From: Tomitella cavernea
GTDB lineage: Bacteria > Actinomycetota > Actinomycetes > Mycobacteriales > Mycobacteriaceae
Direction of reading: 5' to 3'
Length of the DNA: 64,000 bases
NCBI RefSeq assembly: GCF_016599145.1
Contig: NZ_JAENKO010000001.1
Location: 186,001-250,000, forward strand
The notes beneath the pieces were generated by a model. That model was not told the DNA's origin and did not search any database. It worked only from the letters and a program-made list of their open reading frames with translations. Positions 63,350-64,000 of this stretch are shown in pieces. Within the stretch, counting starts at the first letter, position 1, and each line of letters starts with the position of its first letter. Both the position numbers and the translations under genes were made by a program.

Positions 63350-64000
63350 TCACCGAACCTCGGTGGCCAGTGCCGAAAACAGAGCCGGGGCGTCCACACG
63401 GATCATCGCACCGAGCTTCTCCGCTCCCCCGCCCAGCGATTCCACCCGGTGCACGGCACCCAGGATCGCCTCGAGCGACACCTTCGATTCCGAACCGTCC
63501 TGCGGCAGCCCGCCGAGATACTCCGCTGACGGGGTATCGACACCCACCCGCCCGCACACGAGCCACGAGACGCTCTCGGCCTCGTATTCCATGGCGGCAT
63601 GCCCCAGGTGAGACCTGTCCTTGACCACGTCCTTGGGGCGGGTCCGGATGCCGCGGCGGTCGACCGTGACGGGTGGCGCGACGGCTCCGAGATGGCCGCA
63701 ATACAGGTGGCCGAGCTCGTGGGCGACTGTCGCGAACTTCGCGTTGACGTCAAGAGCGCGGTTGACCACCATCTCGTAGGCCAGCTCCGTGTCTGTATCG
63801 CCCACCCGCCGCCGACGGGGCGTCCCTAGCCGCGCGAGCGCGCCCGCGGAGGCGGGTCCGTGCTGCGATTCCGCGTAGGCGATGCCGGCGGAGGGCAGTG
63901 CGCGGGTGAACCGCGCGAACCCGTCCTCGGTGACTGGACCGCTGGCGGCAAAGGGGCTGATGATCTCGTCGGGCAGCGGTTCGCCTTCGACGTCGGCTAC
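63350..64000 (-). CDS. ImmA/IrrE- or ArdC-like zinc metallopeptidase, N-terminus off the window
   Basis: About 216 residues are visible; the frame is open to the right edge, so the start is outside. HEXXH-type zinc motif VAHELGHLYCGHLG and a downstream EYEAESVSWLVCGRVGVDT helix, whose Glu fits the third ligand, as in ImmA/IrrE (DUF955) and the ArdC C-terminal domain. Such proteins cleave repressors of mobile elements or protect against restriction. The location near toxin and restriction genes agrees with a defence island. Confidence 0.75.
   Translation of the reverse strand, partial: VADVEGEPLPDEIISPFAASGPVTEDGFARFTRALPSAGIAYAESQHGPASAGALARLGTPRRRRVGDTDTELAYEMVVNRALDVNAKFATVAHELGHLYCGHLGAVAPPVTVDRRGIRTRPKDVVKDRSHLGHAAMEYEAESVSWLVCGRVGVDTPSAEYLGGLPQDGSESKVSLEAILGAVHRVESLGGGAEKLGAMIRVDAPALFSALATEVR

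Overview
The window is GC-rich actinobacterial DNA from the order Mycobacteriales. The evidence is a complete mce4-type sterol-import operon with KstR-like operators, Cfp29-type encapsulin, frequent GTG starts, genes that appear to be transcribed without a leader, and gene order that (from memory) repeats several blocks of Mycobacterium tuberculosis. Genus cannot be fixed from the sequence. No rRNA, CRISPR array or IS transposase was seen; there is one tRNA.

1-24.4 kb, purine block: purM (cut by the left edge), purF, purL, purQ, purS, purC, purB and purD are all on the minus strand. Interspersed are a sterol-carrier-like gene, two alpha/beta hydrolases, an M18 aminopeptidase, a DyP peroxidase-encapsulin operon, a metallo-beta-lactamase-fold protein, a glutathione-peroxidase-like protein, a TOBE regulator with an orphan ModA, oligopeptidase B, a TetR regulator joined to purB, and an aminotransferase. 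This resembles the M. tuberculosis Rv0772-Rv0809 region.

24.4-30.9 kb, mixed housekeeping: HIT protein, a decapeptide-repeat protein, an iron-storage pair (bfd and bfrA with an IdeR-like box), tRNA-Thr, an NTF2-like protein, a ThrE-like exporter and trehalose-6-phosphate synthase.

30.9-44.7 kb, sterol uptake and side-chain degradation: a minus-strand operon yrbE4A-yrbE4B-mce4A-F-mam4A-mam4B, then fdxD divergent from fadE26-fadE27. At 51.6-55.4 kb, fadD19 with a nitronate-monooxygenase-like gene, divergent from echA19, continues the theme. Three KstR-like palindromes sit at the promoters.

44.8-50.4 kb, nitrogen-oxide island: a hemerythrin-like/DUF2249 protein diverges from an overlapping operon of a cysteine-containing HTH regulator, an NnrS-like 12-TM protein and a 912-aa fusion of a multi-TM domain, an extra cupredoxin and a copper nitrite reductase. 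A DUF559-type nuclease-like gene follows, bracketed by a matched pair of 58-bp hairpins.

55.4-64 kb, decaying defence/toxin island: a VapBC pair inactivated by point mutations, a lipoprotein whose 3' end is duplicated about 1 kb away around a nonsense-mutated DUF6338-like gene, a standalone HsdR-like helicase-nuclease, a solitary FitA antitoxin with two FitB toxin relics sharing one internal deletion, an uncharacterised gene pair, and a zinc metallopeptidase cut by the right edge. This part carries most of the unusual observations.
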